DNA of 7,708 nucleotides from Candidatus Gallibacteroides avistercoris. Its GTDB lineage: Bacteria > Bacteroidota > Bacteroidia > Bacteroidales > CHK158-818. The stretch is taken from assembly GCA_018714665.1 (NCBI GenBank), contig DVNA01000019.1, forward strand, positions 1 to 7,708, given 5' to 3'. The position numbers and the translations under genes were made by a program. Of this stretch, positions 6,863 through 7,708 are shown in pieces. The notes under the pieces are model-generated. The model was not told the origin of the DNA, did not search any database, and saw nothing but the letters and a program-made list of their open reading frames with translations. Each line of letters begins with the position of its first letter. The stretch's first letter is position 1.

Positions 6863-7559
6863 TGTTAAAACCTTTCATTCTCCAATATTTAATCAGGAAA
6901 TAACCAAACAACATCCCTCCCAAATGGGCGAAATGGGCGATATTGTCTCCCGAGAAATTCCCCACCCCGAAGAACAGCTCAACGACACCGTAAAAAATAA
7001 CAAAGTATTTGGCCTTGATCGGTATCGGGATAAACATAATATATAGAGGTGTATCAGGAAACATCATCCCATAAGCCAACAAGATACCGAAAATGGCACC
7101 GGAGGCTCCCACCGTAATAAAATGGTTCAGCAAGGCATCCTTGGTCATCTCCATACCATTCATTGTAAAGGCCTCCGGCAGTTGCTGCAACTCGGAGTGC
7201 ATTTGAAAAAACCAGGTAGCTTCCTGTACGATTCCGGCACCAATCCCCGTAATCATGTAATACATCAAAAAGCGTTTGCTGCCCCAAACATATTCGAGCG
7301 TCCGGCCGAACATGTAGAGTGAAAACATATTGAAGAAGAGATGTGTCAGCGTACGGGAATCGTGCAAAAACATATAGGTTATCAACTGGGCGGGATTAAA
7401 ATCGGAAGCAACGAAATAATGCAGCCCCAAATAGGAAGTCAAATCAAAACCCAAACGTAAAAAAACAACCGTCGCCAACCAGCACAACGCATTGATAATA
7501 ATCAGATTTTTTGTAACAGGAGGAACAGAAGACCAAAATCCAGTTCTATATTGATTCAT
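6846..7559 (-). CDS. Rhomboid family intramembrane serine protease
   Basis: A 237-residue rhomboid and first gene of the block. It has about six membrane segments (roughly 16-35, 57-84, 97-118, 147-167, 170-200 and 207-226). Catalytic residues are all present: H73-x3-N77 in segment 2, Ser153 in the canonical G-A-S-G-A, and His212 in AHLGG followed by G215-x3-G219. Between segments 3 and 4 is an insertion of about 35 residues (about 112-147), placed on the periplasmic side by standard rhomboid topology, which may contribute to substrate access. The N-terminal VPPVTKNLIIIN stretch before segment 1 is characteristic of Bacteroidota rhomboids. The ATG at 7559 fits a promoter candidate whose -7 element lies 35 nt upstream. 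It overlaps the second rhomboid in a different frame, and the two are clearly different in sequence, so this looks like an old paralogous pair rather than a recent duplication. Confidence 0.94.
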   Translation of the reverse strand: MNQYRTGFWSSVPPVTKNLIIINALCWLATVVFLRLGFDLTSYLGLHYFVASDFNPAQLITYMFLHDSRTLTHLFFNMFSLYMFGRTLEYVWGSKRFLMYYMITGIGAGIVQEATWFFQMHSELQQLPEAFTMNGMEMTKDALLNHFITVGASGAIFGILLAYGMMFPDTPLYIMFIPIPIKAKYFVIFYGVVELFFGVGNFSGDNIAHFAHLGGMLFGYFLIKYWRMKGFNNGRYF

Positions 7560-7593
7560 AATGCAATTTCTATATCTATCATTTTTGAAAAAA

Positions 7594-7623
7594 CAAAAGT
7601 AACGAATCCTTTCGGTTTTTCAT
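7594..7623 (-). promoter_or_regulatory. Candidate Bacteroides-type promoter for the rhomboid-EEP-PAP2 operon
   Basis: On the minus strand TACTTTTG (7601-7594) matches the TAnnTTTG -7 element exactly. About 19 nt further upstream is ATG (7623-7621), one base off the -33 TTG. Transcription would begin near 7587-7589, giving a short leader of about 30 nt before the first rhomboid ATG. The position directly before the first gene of a tight gene block supports it; the weak -33 lowers confidence. Confidence 0.5.
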
Positions 7624-7708
7624 CACCTTTATCATACTACGTTATGTTTTAATGAGAATATTTTATTTTTTTTCTTTCGATTCTTTGATTTCTAATTTTT
7701 TAATAATA

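Noticed and set aside
7603..7620. CGAA-TCCT-TTCG hairpin followed by GTTTTT on the plus strand as a terminator
   Set aside because: The stem is only 4 bp, too weak, and no plus-strand gene ends here; it overlaps the promoter candidate spacer.
1..7708. tRNA or rRNA genes, CRISPR arrays, insertion sequences, attachment sites
   Set aside because: No cloverleaf, spaced direct repeats, transposase or integrase coding sequence, or terminal inverted repeats were recognised.

Overview
The window comes from a Bacteroidota genome, most likely order Bacteroidales. A SusC/RagA TonB-dependent transporter is followed directly by a SusD/RagB lipoprotein, the gene starts lack strong Shine-Dalgarno sequences, and the best promoter candidates fit the Bacteroides-type -33 TTG / -7 TAnnTTTG pattern. 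The sequence alone does not fix the genus. All six genes lie on the minus strand, so transcription runs from high to low coordinates.

Upstream block (about 7620 down to 4020): a promoter candidate at 7594-7623 precedes four closely packed genes. They are a rhomboid intramembrane protease (6846-7559), a second and divergent rhomboid with a long charged tail (5972-6862, overlapping the first by 17 nt), a membrane-anchored endonuclease/exonuclease/phosphatase (EEP) family protein (4850-5968, 3 nt gap), and a PAP2-family phosphatase with a signal peptide (4156-4797). A modest hairpin followed by a T run at 4023-4048 may end this transcript. By predicted topology, all four products should act at or near the periplasmic face of the inner membrane. 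That suggests a shared envelope job (membrane protein cleavage plus phospho-lipid or phosphodiester turnover), but this is inference and no substrate can be read from the sequence.

Middle (3349-4155): 807 bases of AT-rich DNA with no convincing gene. It carries seven matches to the -7 promoter element on the minus strand and none found on the plus strand. The best-spaced one (3665-3693) would give susC a leader of roughly 310 nt.

Downstream block (3348 down to 1): a complete SusC-like outer-membrane transporter of 1059 residues, then after 11 nt the first 52 codons of a SusD-like lipoprotein cut by the window edge. Together they would form the outer-membrane uptake complex of a nutrient utilisation locus; the remaining genes, and any clue to the nutrient, lie beyond position 1. 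The 149 bases at 7560-7708 hold only the promoter candidate and AT-rich sequence.

This is mostly a recognisable Bacteroidales region and I do not see a clearly new system. The points most worth checking are the functional logic of the rhomboid-rhomboid-EEP-PAP2 operon, the periplasmic placement of the EEP domain, and the long promoter-rich gap before susC.
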